The notes beneath the pieces were generated by a model that worked only from the letters and a program-made list of their open reading frames with translations, had not been told where the DNA came from and searched no databases. A stretch of 64,000 nt of DNA from Aquamicrobium defluvii (GTDB lineage: Bacteria > Pseudomonadota > Alphaproteobacteria > Rhizobiales > Rhizobiaceae): positions 1-64,000 of the forward strand of contig NZ_SNZF01000003.1 in NCBI RefSeq assembly GCF_004363725.1. The letters are read 5' to 3'. Within the stretch, counting starts at the first letter, position 1. Each line of letters starts with the position of its first letter. Below, piece after piece: positions 8,241-17,007 of the stretch. Both the position numbers and the translations under genes were made by a program.

Positions 8241-9626
8241 TTATCCCTCGCCCCCGCTCATCGTTTTGGCCACCAGCGCATCGACCTGGGTTTCCGCCTC
8301 CATGCGGGACCTGAGCGCCGTCGCGAAATCCGCGCCCGCCGCCTTCACGGCCTCGGGCAGGGTCTCGTATTCGGCAAGCGCCGCGGCAAAGTCGTTCCGG
8401 TTCACGGCAGCCTCGAGACGCGCGACGGTCTCGGGCACGCCAGCCCCTTCGACGGCCCCGATGGGCCGCACCTTGACCAGCGATTCCGCACTCGACATCA
8501 GGCGCTGTACGAAGCCCGCGTTTTCATCGACGGGCTTGTCGGCCGCCACCATGGCATCCGCCGCAGCGGCGACCTGAGCGGCAATCTCGCTGCGTGTCGC
8601 CACACCCTTTTCCGCGTAAGCGCGCAAGGTATCGAGTTGCGGGGCGTCGGGTGAGATCGCCGCAAAGGTTTCAAGCTCGGCCTTGAACGGCGCGCCGCGC
8701 TCAAGCGCCGATTTCAACGCCGATGCGGCAATGGCGAGCGCAATCCTCGGCTGGTCGGCCTGTTCCTCGACCTTGCCGGAAACGGTGGCGAGCGAGCGAT
8801 CCAGCGCATCGAGGCGGCTGGCCTGCTGCTCGGCGCCGTCGCCTGCGGCACGCACCTGCTGCTCCAGGGCTGCAAGCCTGTCGTTGATCGGCGTCAGGTC
8901 GACGGCTTCCGGCCGCGCGGCCTCGCCGAGCGCGGCGACGGAGGATTCGATTTCCCCGACCTTCCGCGACAGCTCCGCCAGCGCCTCACCGTCGCTGCCG
9001 CCGCCCGCACCGGCCTCCGCCGCGCTCTTCAGGGAAGCCAGCTCGCTCCTGAGCTGGCCGAGATCGGCGGAAAGGCTTTCGATCCGCTGCGCGGAACCGT
9101 CATCGCCGCGGGCTGCGGCGAGATCGGAAACCTGCGCCTGCAATTCCGCGATCTGGCTGCTGCCGGCAGTATTTGCGGCTCCCCCGCCCGGAGCGCCGAG
9201 CATGCCGGCATACTGCAAGGCGCCCGCACCGGCCAGCGCCACCACGCCGCCAACAAGGCCCGCTGCAAGCAGGCCCATGCCACCACGCCGGGCGGGCTCT
9301 GGCTGCAATGCCGGCCGGGCAGGCGGCTCATCTGCTTCCGTTGAAGGCTCTGAGGCTGGCGATGGCGCGGGTTCTTCGGCGAATCTGTAGTCCCGCGCAT
9401 GGCCCTCTGCCGCCGGCCCGGAAGGCGCTTCGGTCACCGTCTCTTCCCCGACCGGTGCCGCCTCGACGGTCTCCGGTGGCGTCTGCTCCGGCGGGACAGT
9501 CTCGGACACAGCTTCGATCCCGGCCGGATCGTCCTTCCCGATGCGCGAGACCTGATCCGCGTCCAGATCGATGGTCACTGGATCGCGGCTGCTCTTCGAG
9601 TGGCGCGTTTTCGGCGTCTTGACCAT
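8241..9626 (-). CDS. Mitofilin/HemX-like inner-membrane coiled-coil protein
   Basis: This 461-residue protein has a Pro/Glu-rich cytosolic N-terminus of about 125 residues and a single Gly/Ala-rich membrane segment (GMGLLAAGLVGGVVALAGAG). A long periplasmic coiled-coil follows (heptads through about residues 155-290), then a helical C-terminal mitofilin region (YAEKGVATRSEIAAQ, GVPETVARLEAAVNRNDF). Alphaproteobacterial mitofilins are relatives of mitochondrial Mic60, which shapes cristae. Here it lies between hemD and hemY, 3 bp from hemY, as in other members of the class. It is often mis-named HemX. Confidence 0.85.
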   Translation of the reverse strand: MVKTPKTRHSKSSRDPVTIDLDADQVSRIGKDDPAGIEAVSETVPPEQTPPETVEAAPVGEETVTEAPSGPAAEGHARDYRFAEEPAPSPASEPSTEADEPPARPALQPEPARRGGMGLLAAGLVGGVVALAGAGALQYAGMLGAPGGGAANTAGSSQIAELQAQVSDLAAARGDDGSAQRIESLSADLGQLRSELASLKSAAEAGAGGGSDGEALAELSRKVGEIESSVAALGEAARPEAVDLTPINDRLAALEQQVRAAGDGAEQQASRLDALDRSLATVSGKVEEQADQPRIALAIAASALKSALERGAPFKAELETFAAISPDAPQLDTLRAYAEKGVATRSEIAAQVAAAADAMVAADKPVDENAGFVQRLMSSAESLVKVRPIGAVEGAGVPETVARLEAAVNRNDFAAALAEYETLPEAVKAAGADFATALRSRMEAETQVDALVAKTMSGGEG

Positions 9627-9690
9627 GCCGGCTCCCCATTCTGCATGCCGCCCTGACGGCGTCGGATTTCAGGAAAAGGTCTAGCACACC

Positions 9691-10452
9691 TCAGGGCAGT
9701 GAAAAGGGGCGGTGTGATGACGCGCCCCCGCCCTTGTGCCCCAGACGGCTCGCCAGAAGCTCCAGCAATGCCTGTTCTTCGGGATGTCCGGCGACGTTCA
9801 CCATGGCGGCAGGTTCCTCGCCCAGACCGGCCGCGACGCGCTTAGACAAGGCGAAAAACTGCGCGTTCGCAAACAGCGGGCGCAGACCATCCCGATGCAA
9901 AAGCCCCCGCATTGCCTGTGCTGCGACCGCCGAATAAAGCAGAACCGCCTCTACCGGACGCCCGTCCAGCACTTCACCGACACTTGCTTCATCGTATCCG
10001 GTCGTCACGGTATCGTAGACCTCCAGCGCATCGACACGAACGCCCGACGCGGACAATCGTTCCTCGAAGCCGGGAAAGCGCACCCGTCCGCACAGGTAGA
10101 CGAGACTGCCGGAAAATGTGCCGGCAATGCGCCCGGCAAGCCCCGCTGCATCGCCCGGCCCTTCCGTGACATGGGCAAACCCTGCCTGCCGCGCCGCCTC
10201 GGCCGTGCGCGCGCCGACCGCATGACAGGGCAGATGCGCCAGCCTGCCGATCAGTCCGGGCGATGCATGGCGCAGCGCATTGGCGCTGGTCACGGCCACC
10301 GCACCGGCGTCGGAGGGAACGAAAGAAGCATCGAGGTTCAGGGTAACGGTGTGCGAAAGCGGCAGCACCACGGGCTCGAAGCCCAGCCCGGCCAGCCGGG
10401 CCGCCGTGCGCGCAGCGCCCGGTTCGGGCCGGGTGACGAGAACGCGCGTCAG
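9691..10452 (-). CDS. hemD: Uroporphyrinogen-III synthase
   Basis: HemD converts hydroxymethylbilane into uroporphyrinogen III. The usual opening [19 protein letters not shown] is encoded only if translation begins upstream of the first GTG at 10371. Read back in frame, there is no ATG, GTG or TTG before the hemC stop. CTG at 10452-10450 overlaps that stop as CTGA and gives 253 residues, the normal family length ([12 protein letters not shown]). Starting at GTG 10371 would remove the conserved first strand. The start is therefore probably CTG, coupled to hemC. The body has the expected two-lobe pattern ([26 protein letters not shown]). Confidence 0.85.
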   Translation of the reverse strand: MTRVLVTRPEPGAARTAARLAGLGFEPVVLPLSHTVTLNLDASFVPSDAGAVAVTSANALRHASPGLIGRLAHLPCHAVGARTAEAARQAGFAHVTEGPGDAAGLAGRIAGTFSGSLVYLCGRVRFPGFEERLSASGVRVDALEVYDTVTTGYDEASVGEVLDGRPVEAVLLYSAVAAQAMRGLLHRDGLRPLFANAQFFALSKRVAAGLGEEPAAMVNVAGHPEEQALLELLASRLGHKGGGASSHRPFSLP

Positions 10453-11387
10453 AACCAGCCCTCGAAGAACTGCGTGCCGGCCTTCTGGCGCACATCCGCG
10501 CCGGCCTGCGCGCCGATGGCGGCGGCATCCGCGACGCGCCCTTCCGCGCCGATCTCATGCCATGTCGTGCCGTCCGGGGTGATGATCAGGCCACGGAAGC
10601 CCAGCCTGTCGCCTTCGATGACCGCATGGCCGGCGATCGGGGTGCGGCAGGAGCCGTCGAGCGCCCCGAGGAAAGCGCGTTCGCAGGCAAGAGCCTGCCC
10701 CGTCGCCTCATCGTGAATCGGAGCCAGCATGCGCGCCACTTCCGCGTCGCCTTCACGATGCTCGATGCTGATTGCGCCCTGACCCGGCGCGGGCGGAAAG
10801 CTGTCCACCGGCATGATATCGGTGGCGACATGCTCCATCTTCAGCCGCTTCAGGCCCGCCAGCGCCAGCATGGTGCCGGAAACGATGCCCTCTTCCAGCT
10901 TGCGCAGGCGGCTTTGAACGTTGCCGCGGAACGTCACCACGTCGATGTCCGGCCGCATGCGGCGGATCAGGGCCTGCCTCCGCAGCGACGACGATCCGAA
11001 TTTCACGCCCTGCGGCAGGTCCATGATCGAGGATGCGGACAAGCTGATGAAGCAGTCGCGCACGTCCTCGCGCGGCAGGAAGGTGGACAGCACCAGACCG
11101 GGCGGCAACATGGTCGGCATGTCCTTGGAGGAATGCACGGCGATGTCGATGCGCCCGTCGTAGAGCGCGTCCTCCAGTTCGCGGGTGAACAGGCCCTTGC
11201 CCCCGGCTTCCGAAAGCGGGCGATCCTGGATGGTGTCGCCGGTGGTGGTGAGCGGCACGATCTCGAAGCTCCGCTCGTCCAGCCCGTGCGCCGCCATCAG
11301 CCGGTCGCGCGCCTCGTGCGCCTGCGCCATCGCCAGCGGACTGGCCCGCGTCCCGATCTTCAGCACGGCTTGCCCCTTTTCCATCAA
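10449..11387 (-). CDS. hemC: Porphobilinogen deaminase (hydroxymethylbilane synthase)
   Basis: The 312-residue enzyme polymerises four porphobilinogens to hydroxymethylbilane in the cytosol. It has the family signatures [13 protein letters not shown] (11-23), HSSKDMPT (85-92), SSLRRQA (133-139) and FRGNVQSRL (153-161). Cys247 in GSCRTPIAG would carry the dipyrromethane cofactor. It heads the leftward operon hemC-hemD-mitofilin-hemY-terB. The divergent tsaD start lies about 135 bp away, so this gap must hold both promoters. The start could be either of the two adjacent ATGs (Met1 or Met2). Confidence 0.96.
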   Translation of the reverse strand: MMEKGQAVLKIGTRASPLAMAQAHEARDRLMAAHGLDERSFEIVPLTTTGDTIQDRPLSEAGGKGLFTRELEDALYDGRIDIAVHSSKDMPTMLPPGLVLSTFLPREDVRDCFISLSASSIMDLPQGVKFGSSSLRRQALIRRMRPDIDVVTFRGNVQSRLRKLEEGIVSGTMLALAGLKRLKMEHVATDIMPVDSFPPAPGQGAISIEHREGDAEVARMLAPIHDEATGQALACERAFLGALDGSCRTPIAGHAVIEGDRLGFRGLIITPDGTTWHEIGAEGRVADAAAIGAQAGADVRQKAGTQFFEGWF

Positions 11388-11521
11388 GGCCCCATTTCAT
11401 CGGGGCCGCGTTTCATCGAGGTTTGCATGACACACGGTCCGTGATAACCCCGGCGACGATTATGATCGGCCTTCTCCTATCGGGGAAAATGTTCAGGGGC
11501 AACTTTGAGGATCGCGACGAA

Positions 11522-12643
11522 GTGATACGCGTGCTGGGCATCGAGACGAGTTGCGACGAGACGGCGGCAAGCGTCGTCATGCTCGAAGATGCGCCGGCAG
11601 GCGCGGAAATCCTGTCCCCCCGGATTCTGTCCCCCCAAATCCTGTCCAACGTGATCCTGAGCCAGGTCGAGGAGCACGCGGCCTTCGGCGGGGTGGTGCC
11701 GGAAATCGCCGCGCGCGCCCATGTCGAGGCGCTGGACGGCATCATCGAGGCCGCGCTGGCGGATGCGGGCGTCACGCTGGCCGATGTCGACGCCATCGCC
11801 GCCACCGCCGGCCCCGGCCTTGTGGGCGGGCTGATCGTCGGCCTGATGACCGCCAAGGCCATCGCCTCCGCCTCCGGCAAACCGCTGATCGCCGTCAACC
11901 ATCTCGAAGGCCATGCGCTCACCGCCCGCCTCACCGACGGGCTTGAATTCCCTTATCTGCTCCTGCTGGTCTCGGGCGGCCACACTCAGATCGTGCGCGT
12001 GGCCGGCGTCGGCGACTATCGCCGCTGGGCCACGACCATCGACGACGCGCTGGGCGAGGCCTTCGACAAGGTGGCCAAGATGCTGGCCCTGCCCTATCCC
12101 GGCGGCCCCAATGTCGAGACGGCGGCGGCGAAGGGCGACCCGACCCGTTTTGCCTTCCCCCGCCCGATGAAGGGCTCGGCCCAGCCCGATTTTTCGTTTT
12201 CCGGCCTCAAGACCGCCGTGCGCCAGGCGGCGACGGCAATAGCGCCCCTGTCCGAACAGGATGTGGCCGACATCTGCGCTTCCTTTCAGTCCGCCGTCGC
12301 GGATGCACTGGCCGACCGCGTTGCGCGCGCCCTCCTGCGCTTCCGGACGGACTATCCCGACAAGGCGGAACCTGCGCTGGTGGTGGCCGGCGGCGTCGCC
12401 GCCAACCGCGCGATCCGCGAGACGCTGGAGCGCCTGTGCGCCGAAAACGGCTTCCGTTTCGTCGCCCCGCCGCACAGGCTGTGCACCGACAACGCCGCCA
12501 TGATCGCATGGGCCGGCATCGAGAGGCTGAACGCCGACATGGCCGATACCGACGCCTTCGATTTCGCGCCGCGCTCGCGCTGGCCGCTGGACGAGGTGTC
12601 CACGCCGGTGGTCGGTTCCGGCAGACGGGGAGCCAAGGCATGA
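11522..12643 (+). CDS. tsaD: tRNA N6-adenosine threonylcarbamoyltransferase
   Basis: TsaD transfers threonylcarbamoyl to A37 of ANN-decoding tRNAs, working with TsaB, TsaE and TsaC. This copy has [14 protein letters not shown] at the N-terminus, the metal ligands His127 and His131 in [12 protein letters not shown], and SGGHTQ and GGVAANR nucleotide-site motifs. I chose GTG 11522 (373 residues) because family members begin just before VLGIETS; in-frame ATGs at 11489 and 11423 would add non-conserved residues. Residues 30-49 contain four tandem five-residue units ([20 protein letters not shown]), where the family usually has one or two. The ATGA overlap with gpsA shows coupling. Confidence 0.94.
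   Translation: MIRVLGIETSCDETAASVVMLEDAPAGAEILSPRILSPQILSNVILSQVEEHAAFGGVVPEIAARAHVEALDGIIEAALADAGVTLADVDAIAATAGPGLVGGLIVGLMTAKAIASASGKPLIAVNHLEGHALTARLTDGLEFPYLLLLVSGGHTQIVRVAGVGDYRRWATTIDDALGEAFDKVAKMLALPYPGGPNVETAAAKGDPTRFAFPRPMKGSAQPDFSFSGLKTAVRQAATAIAPLSEQDVADICASFQSAVADALADRVARALLRFRTDYPDKAEPALVVAGGVAANRAIRETLERLCAENGFRFVAPPHRLCTDNAAMIAWAGIERLNADMADTDAFDFAPRSRWPLDEVSTPVVGSGRRGAKA
11609..11668 (+). repeat. 15-bp tandem repeat inside tsaD
   Basis: Four consecutive 15-bp units begin with ATCCTGTCC or close variants (ATTCTGTCC, ATCCTGAGC). The first three are the most alike. They encode [20 protein letters not shown]. The extra copies look like a slippage duplication and keep the frame. 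Confidence 0.75.
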
Positions 12644-13638
12644 ACGGGAAAGCCGCCATATCGCGAACCGCAGTTCTGGGCGGGGGTGCATGGGGCACCG
12701 CGCTGGCGCTGGCCGCCCTCCATGCCGGCCATGCGGTGCGCCTGTGGGCGCGCGATGCGCAAATGGCAGCGGCGATCGCAAAGGGTGAAAACCCTCGCTA
12801 CCTGCCGGGCATCTCATTCGACACCGGCATCGCATCGACCACCGATCTGCAAGCGGCCCTTGCCGATGCCGATTGCGTGCTTTCGGTCACGCCCGCGCAG
12901 TCGCTGCGCAGCGTGCTCAGCGAGGTGAAGGCGCATATCCGGCCCGGCATACCGCTGGTGCTGTGCGCCAAGGGCATCGAACGCGAGACGGGCGCGCTGC
13001 TGTCGTCCATCGTCACGGAAATCCTTCCCGGCAACCCCGTGGCGGTCCTGTCAGGCCCGAGTTTCGCGGCCGATGTGGCACGCGGCCTGCCTACGGCTGT
13101 CGTCGTGGCCGCCGGGGACGACGCGCTCGCCATGGACCTTGCCGCGCGCTTTTCGGCCCGCAACCTGCGCTGCTATTCGAGCGACGACGTCATTGGCGTG
13201 GAACTCGGCGGCGCGCTGAAAAACGTCTTCGCCATAGCCGCCGGGGCCGTGGTCGGCGCCGAGCTTGGAGCCAGTGCGCAGGCCGCCATGGTCACGCGCG
13301 GATTCGTCGAGCTGCGCCGTCTGGGAGCGGCCTTCGGCGCGCAACCGGAAACGCTGATGGGCCTTTCCGGCCTCGGCGACCTCATGCTCACCTGCTCTTC
13401 CACCCAGTCGCGCAACTTCACCTATGGCGTGGCGCTGGGCCGCGGGGAATCGCTCGAAGGCCGCCCGCTGGCCGAAGGCGTACCGACGGCGGCGATCGCC
13501 GCACGCCTTGCCGCCCGGCACGGCGTGGAAGCCCCCATCATCTCGGCAGTTGCCGCGATCCTTGCCGGAGCCATCACCGTCGGCGAGGCGGTGGAAGCGC
13601 TGATGACGCGCCCCCTCAAGCACGAAAACACGATCTAG
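12640..13638 (+). CDS. gpsA: NAD(P)-dependent glycerol-3-phosphate dehydrogenase
   Basis: The 332-residue enzyme reduces dihydroxyacetone phosphate to sn-glycerol-3-phosphate for phospholipid synthesis. The dinucleotide-binding motif is [12 protein letters not shown] (about 12-23). Other signatures are [14 protein letters not shown], the catalytic-lysine region [13 protein letters not shown], and [15 protein letters not shown] 12640 overlaps the tsaD stop as ATGA, so translation is coupled. The YciI gene follows 13 bp on. Length and motifs are ordinary for the family. Confidence 0.95.
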   Translation: MNGKAAISRTAVLGGGAWGTALALAALHAGHAVRLWARDAQMAAAIAKGENPRYLPGISFDTGIASTTDLQAALADADCVLSVTPAQSLRSVLSEVKAHIRPGIPLVLCAKGIERETGALLSSIVTEILPGNPVAVLSGPSFAADVARGLPTAVVVAAGDDALAMDLAARFSARNLRCYSSDDVIGVELGGALKNVFAIAAGAVVGAELGASAQAAMVTRGFVELRRLGAAFGAQPETLMGLSGLGDLMLTCSSTQSRNFTYGVALGRGESLEGRPLAEGVPTAAIAARLAARHGVEAPIISAVAAILAGAITVGEAVEALMTRPLKHENTI

Positions 13639-13651
13639 GAGCTAGCCAAAA

Positions 13652-13945
13652 ATGCTGTTTGCCCTCATCTGCAAGGACAGGCCCGGAGCGCTGCAGGTCC
13701 GGCTCGATACGCGGCCGGCGCATCTTGCCTGGCTTCAGGGCCTGAGCGAAACGAAGAAGGTCGCCTTCGCGGGTCCGTTCCTGAACGACGACGGCAAGCC
13801 GGAAGGCAGCCTCGTGGTGATCGAAGCGGATGACAGGGCGGAAGCCGAAGCTCTCGCGGCCGGCGACCCCTATGCCGAAGCCGGCCTGTTCGAAAGCGTC
13901 GAGGTGCGCTGCTGGAACTGGGTCGTCAACAAGCCCGCAGGCTGA
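13652..13945 (+). CDS. YciI family protein
   Basis: A 97-residue single-domain protein with the ferredoxin-like YciI fold. The features are MLFALICKDRPGALQVRL at the start, the conserved His in RPAHLAWL (about residue 24), GPFLNDDGKPEGSLVVIEA in the middle, and DPYAEAGLFESVEV near the end. The family includes putative hydrolytic dehalogenase-like and ring-cleavage-like enzymes, but few have proven substrates. It lies 13 bp after gpsA and 16 bp before the EVE-domain gene in a tight rightward operon, as in other Hyphomicrobiales. Confidence 0.88.
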   Translation: MLFALICKDRPGALQVRLDTRPAHLAWLQGLSETKKVAFAGPFLNDDGKPEGSLVVIEADDRAEAEALAAGDPYAEAGLFESVEVRCWNWVVNKPAG

Positions 13946-13961
13946 AGGGAGCGCGTTCGCA

Positions 13962-14387
13962 ATGAACCATTGGCTGTTCAAATCCGAGCCGTTCAAGTTC
14001 TCCCTCGACGACCTGAAGACGAAGGGCGAAAAGGGCGAGGAATGGGACGGGGTGCGCAATTATGCCGCCCGCAACAATATGCGCGCCATGCAGATCGGCG
14101 ATCTCGGCTTTTTCTACCATTCCAATGAGGGGCTGAACGTCGTTGGCATCGTCGAGGTCTGCGCGCTCGCCCACCCCGACAGCACGGCAGACGACCCGCG
14201 CTGGGAATGCGTGGATATCCGCTATGTGCGCGATATGCCCAACCCGCCCACTCTGGCCGACATCAAGGCCAATCCGAAGCTTTCGGAAATGGCGCTGGTG
14301 CGCCTCGGCCGCCTCTCCGTCCAGCCGGTCACGCGCGCGGAATGGGAAGAGGTTTGCCGCATGGGCGGCCTCGTGCCTGCCCCATGA
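13962..14387 (+). CDS. EVE domain-containing protein (Thy28-like)
   Basis: This 141-residue protein is a single EVE/PUA-like domain. It starts MNHWLFKSEPFKFSLDDL and has WDGVRNYAARNNMRAMQIGD, FYHSN and GIVEV, all standard family blocks. EVE proteins bind modified cytosines in DNA or related nucleobases; cellular homologues such as Thy28 are poorly understood. ATG 13962 gives the normal length. The stop overlaps the start of the methyltransferase gene as ATGA. The tight operon with gpsA and yciI suggests housekeeping rather than defence. Confidence 0.9.
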   Translation: MNHWLFKSEPFKFSLDDLKTKGEKGEEWDGVRNYAARNNMRAMQIGDLGFFYHSNEGLNVVGIVEVCALAHPDSTADDPRWECVDIRYVRDMPNPPTLADIKANPKLSEMALVRLGRLSVQPVTRAEWEEVCRMGGLVPAP

Positions 14388-15049
14388 AACTGACGGCGCG
14401 GACGGCAGAAACCTTCATCCGCGCGAATACGGCACTGCTTCAGCCGCCGCATGTGCCGGAAATTGCCCTGCATCTCGCGCATGAGGCGCACGATCTTTGG
14501 CAGCGCACCGAGGAGGAACTGGCCGAAATCGGCCTTCCTCCCCCATTCTGGGCCTTCGCCTGGGCCGGCGGACAGGGGCTTGCCCGCCATATTCTCGATC
14601 ACCCTGAAATCGTACGCGACAGGAAGGTTCTGGATTTCGCTTCCGGTTCCGGCCTCGTCGCCATTGCGGCGGCCAGAGCCGGCGCGGCAAGCGTGGTTGC
14701 CGCCGACATCGACCCGTTCTGCGAAACGGCGATCCGCCTCAATGCCGAAGCCAATGAGGTTTCCGTCACCTTCGACGGCGCGGATCTCGTCGGATCGGAT
14801 GACGGCTGGGATGTGGTGCTGGCCGGCGACGTGTTCTACGAGAAGCCGTTCGCGCAGCGGTTGATCCCGTGGTTCGGGGCGCTCACGGCGCGCGGTGCGC
14901 AGATTCTGGTCGGCGACCCCGGCCGCTCCTATCTCCCGAAAACCGGGCTCGAAAAGCTTGCCGTCTATGAAGTTCCCGTTACGCGGGCACTGGAGGACGC
15001 CGAGATCAAGCGAACCACGGTGTGGCGCTTTACCGGCGGCCCTACCTGA
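14384..15049 (+). CDS. Class I SAM methyltransferase, ETF-beta lysine methyltransferase-like
   Basis: The 221-residue protein has a seven-strand SAM-binding fold: motif I VLDFASGSGLVAIAAA, then VVAADIDPFC and VVLAGDVFYEKPFA. The preceding PPPFWAFAWAGGQGLARHIL is diagnostic of the bacterial group related to ETFBKMT (METTL20), which methylates lysines on the beta subunit of electron-transfer flavoprotein. Its ATG overlaps the EVE stop (ATGA). Its end overlaps the convergent L,D-transpeptidase by 8 bp. The group is often annotated as nicotinamide N-methylase, which is probably wrong. The substrate call is by family similarity. Confidence 0.82.
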   Translation: MKLTARTAETFIRANTALLQPPHVPEIALHLAHEAHDLWQRTEEELAEIGLPPPFWAFAWAGGQGLARHILDHPEIVRDRKVLDFASGSGLVAIAAARAGAASVVAADIDPFCETAIRLNAEANEVSVTFDGADLVGSDDGWDVVLAGDVFYEKPFAQRLIPWFGALTARGAQILVGDPGRSYLPKTGLEKLAVYEVPVTRALEDAEIKRTTVWRFTGGPT

Positions 15050-15605
15050 CCACTTTCAGCACCGTGCGCCGCGACAGATGCGGCAGCAGCCGCTCCATGT
15101 CGCGGCGGCTGATGGCGACGCAGCCCTCGGTCGGCTTGTAGCCCGGCCGCGCCAGATGGAAGAATATGGCGCTGCCCCGGCCGCGCTTTCGCGGCGCGAT
15201 GTTCCAGTCGAGAACCAGGCAGGCGTCGTAGAGATGGTCGGTGCGTTGCATGGTCTCGTGGCCCGCCTTGTAGGGCAGTCGCACCGGCCGGTTGTAGTTG
15301 CGGTCTGCCGGCGCGTCGCACCAGCCGAGCGCCGCATCGCAGGCAGCCATAGGCAATCGCGTCCGGCGCGCGGGCGCAAAGCGGTCGCTGCGAAAATAGC
15401 CGGACAGAAGGCGCATGACGGCCAGCGGCGTTGCCCCGTCGCCCTCACGCTTGTTCGAGGTGATGCCGCCCCTGCCCAGCGCGCACGAAAAAACCAGATA
15501 CCCGGCCTGCAACAGCCCCTGCGTGGGGTTGCCCGGACGCGCACGCACCACCAGCGCCGAAAGGCTGCCGGGGAAAGTTTCAGTCGCGGCATTGCGTCCG
15601 CGCAT
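15042..15605 (-). CDS. L,D-transpeptidase family protein (YkuD-like)
   Basis: The C-terminal half has the YkuD signature: His in the GHETMQRTDHLYDACLV region and the catalytic Cys in PTEGCVAISRRDMERLL. These enzymes form 3-3 cross-links in peptidoglycan or attach proteins to it, in the periplasm. I start at ATG 15605 (MRGRNAATETFPGS, 187 residues). The frame stays open back to 15737, but that part covers the cenR promoter and is not family-like. No clear signal peptide is visible with this start, although related short alphaproteobacterial YkuD proteins also often lack one. Confidence 0.8.
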   Translation of the reverse strand: MRGRNAATETFPGSLSALVVRARPGNPTQGLLQAGYLVFSCALGRGGITSNKREGDGATPLAVMRLLSGYFRSDRFAPARRTRLPMAACDAALGWCDAPADRNYNRPVRLPYKAGHETMQRTDHLYDACLVLDWNIAPRKRGRGSAIFFHLARPGYKPTEGCVAISRRDMERLLPHLSRRTVLKVVR

Positions 15606-15727
15606 TTTCCTGTATGATCTGGCCACGGAACAAATCGGTGTGATCGGAAGTTTGCCGGTCACCTTCCGCAAAAAGCCGCCTCGGTCAACCTGAAGCCGCA
15701 GGACCAGCAACAAGAACGGACTGATCC

Positions 15728-16411
15728 ATGACCTCACGGACCATACTGATTGTCGATGATGACGACGACCTGCGCGAGACGCTGGTCGAGCAACTGTCGC
15801 TCTACGAGGAGTTCGACGTGTTGCAGGAAGCCAGCGCCGCCCGCGGCATATCCACGGTGCGCAACGGCCTGATCGATCTGCTCATCATGGACATCGGCCT
15901 TCCCGACATGGACGGGCGCGAGGCGGTCAGGATGTTGCGCAAGAACGGCTTCAAGGCTCCGATCATCATGCTGACCGGCCACGATACCGACTCCGATACG
16001 ATTCTGGGACTGGAAGCCGGGGCCAACGACTATGTGACCAAGCCGTTCCGCTTCGCGGTGTTGCTGGCGCGCATCCGCGCCCAGCTTCGCCAGCACGAGC
16101 AAAGCGAGGACGCCACCTTCACGGTCGGCCCCTATACGTTCAAGCCCAGCCAGAAGCTGCTGATCGACCAGCGTGGCGGCAAGATCAGGCTTACCGAAAA
16201 GGAAGCCGCGATCATCAAATATCTCTATCGCGCCGACCAGAAAGTCGTCACCCGCGATGTTCTGCTGGAGGAGGTGTGGGGGTACAATTCCGGCGTCACC
16301 ACCCATACGCTCGAGACCCATGTCTATCGCCTGCGCCAGAAGATCGAGCGCGATCCGTCCAACGCCGAGATTCTCGTTACGGAAAGTGGGGGCTACAAGC
16401 TGGTTCCTTAA
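15728..16411 (+). CDS. cenR: OmpR-type response regulator, CenR/OtpR orthologue
   Basis: The 227-residue regulator has a receiver domain with acidic pocket Asp10-Asp12, phosphoryl acceptor Asp55 (MDIGLPDMDG), Thr83 and Lys105 (VTKPF). A winged-helix output domain follows (VVTRDVLLEEVWGYNS, THTLETHVYRLRQKIE). The sequence closely resembles the essential cell-envelope regulator known as CenR in Caulobacter and Sinorhizobium and OtpR in Brucella, which controls envelope and division genes. No cognate histidine kinase lies nearby. A cyclic-nucleotide-binding protein gene follows 83 bp on, as beside Brucella otpR. The ortholog call rests on recalled similarity and gene context. Confidence 0.82.
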   Translation: MTSRTILIVDDDDDLRETLVEQLSLYEEFDVLQEASAARGISTVRNGLIDLLIMDIGLPDMDGREAVRMLRKNGFKAPIIMLTGHDTDSDTILGLEAGANDYVTKPFRFAVLLARIRAQLRQHEQSEDATFTVGPYTFKPSQKLLIDQRGGKIRLTEKEAAIIKYLYRADQKVVTRDVLLEEVWGYNSGVTTHTLETHVYRLRQKIERDPSNAEILVTESGGYKLVP

Positions 16412-16494
16412 GCAATTTCAGGTGTATTAACCGATAGTGATTCGGGGCGGGTCGTCGGTGGAGGGAACGGCCTGTCGATACGGGGACATAGCTG

Positions 16495-16950
16495 ATGGCG
16501 CTGGATGATGACATCCGCATCCTGTCTGGCGTGGAGCTTTTTGCCGACTTCACGCGCGAACAGCTGCGCCTGCTCGCCTTCGGCGCCGAAACCACGACCC
16601 TGCAAGCCGAACGCAAGCTCTATCGCGAAGCCGACGAGGCCGATTGCGCCTACATCATCATCGGTGGCCGCGTCGCGCTCTATCACGAGGAAGATGCGGA
16701 AAGAACGCCGATCGCGCTGGCCGGAGCCGGCGAGATTCTGGGTGAAATGGCCCTCATTTCCGACACGAGGCGCATGACCAGCGCCTACGCCCAGACCGAC
16801 ACGCAGGTGCTGCGGCTGAACCGGTCGATGTTCCGGCGCATTCTGGAGGAATATCCGGAGGTCGCCGTGCATCTGCATGGCCGTATCCTGCAGAGGTTCC
16901 AGGCGCTCGTGGAGCGTATCGAAGGCATGGCGCCGCGTTTCGAGGAGTAA
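16495..16950 (+). CDS. Cyclic nucleotide-binding domain protein without output domain
   Basis: This 151-residue protein is a lone cNMP-binding beta-roll: FADFTREQLRLLAFGAE, IIIGGRVALYHE, GEILGEMALISDTRRMTSAY as the phosphate-binding cassette, and a helical end. There is no helix-turn-helix, kinase or channel segment, so it is a free regulatory subunit, similar to what Brucella annotation calls a cAMP-dependent kinase regulatory subunit. In the cassette, the usual Arg after the GE(M/I)AL motif is present (DTRRMTS). It follows cenR on the same strand by 83 bp and is probably co-transcribed. Its ligand and partner are unknown. Confidence 0.85.
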   Translation: MALDDDIRILSGVELFADFTREQLRLLAFGAETTTLQAERKLYREADEADCAYIIIGGRVALYHEEDAERTPIALAGAGEILGEMALISDTRRMTSAYAQTDTQVLRLNRSMFRRILEEYPEVAVHLHGRILQRFQALVERIEGMAPRFEE

Positions 16951-17007
16951 GGCCGGCGGCCTGTAGCCTGTCGCGCTCCCCCAGATTCGCTTCCTGCGCT
17001 TCAAGTC

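Noticed and set aside
15606..15737. N-terminal extension of the L,D-transpeptidase
   Set aside because: The added residues are not family-like and overlap the cenR start and promoter.
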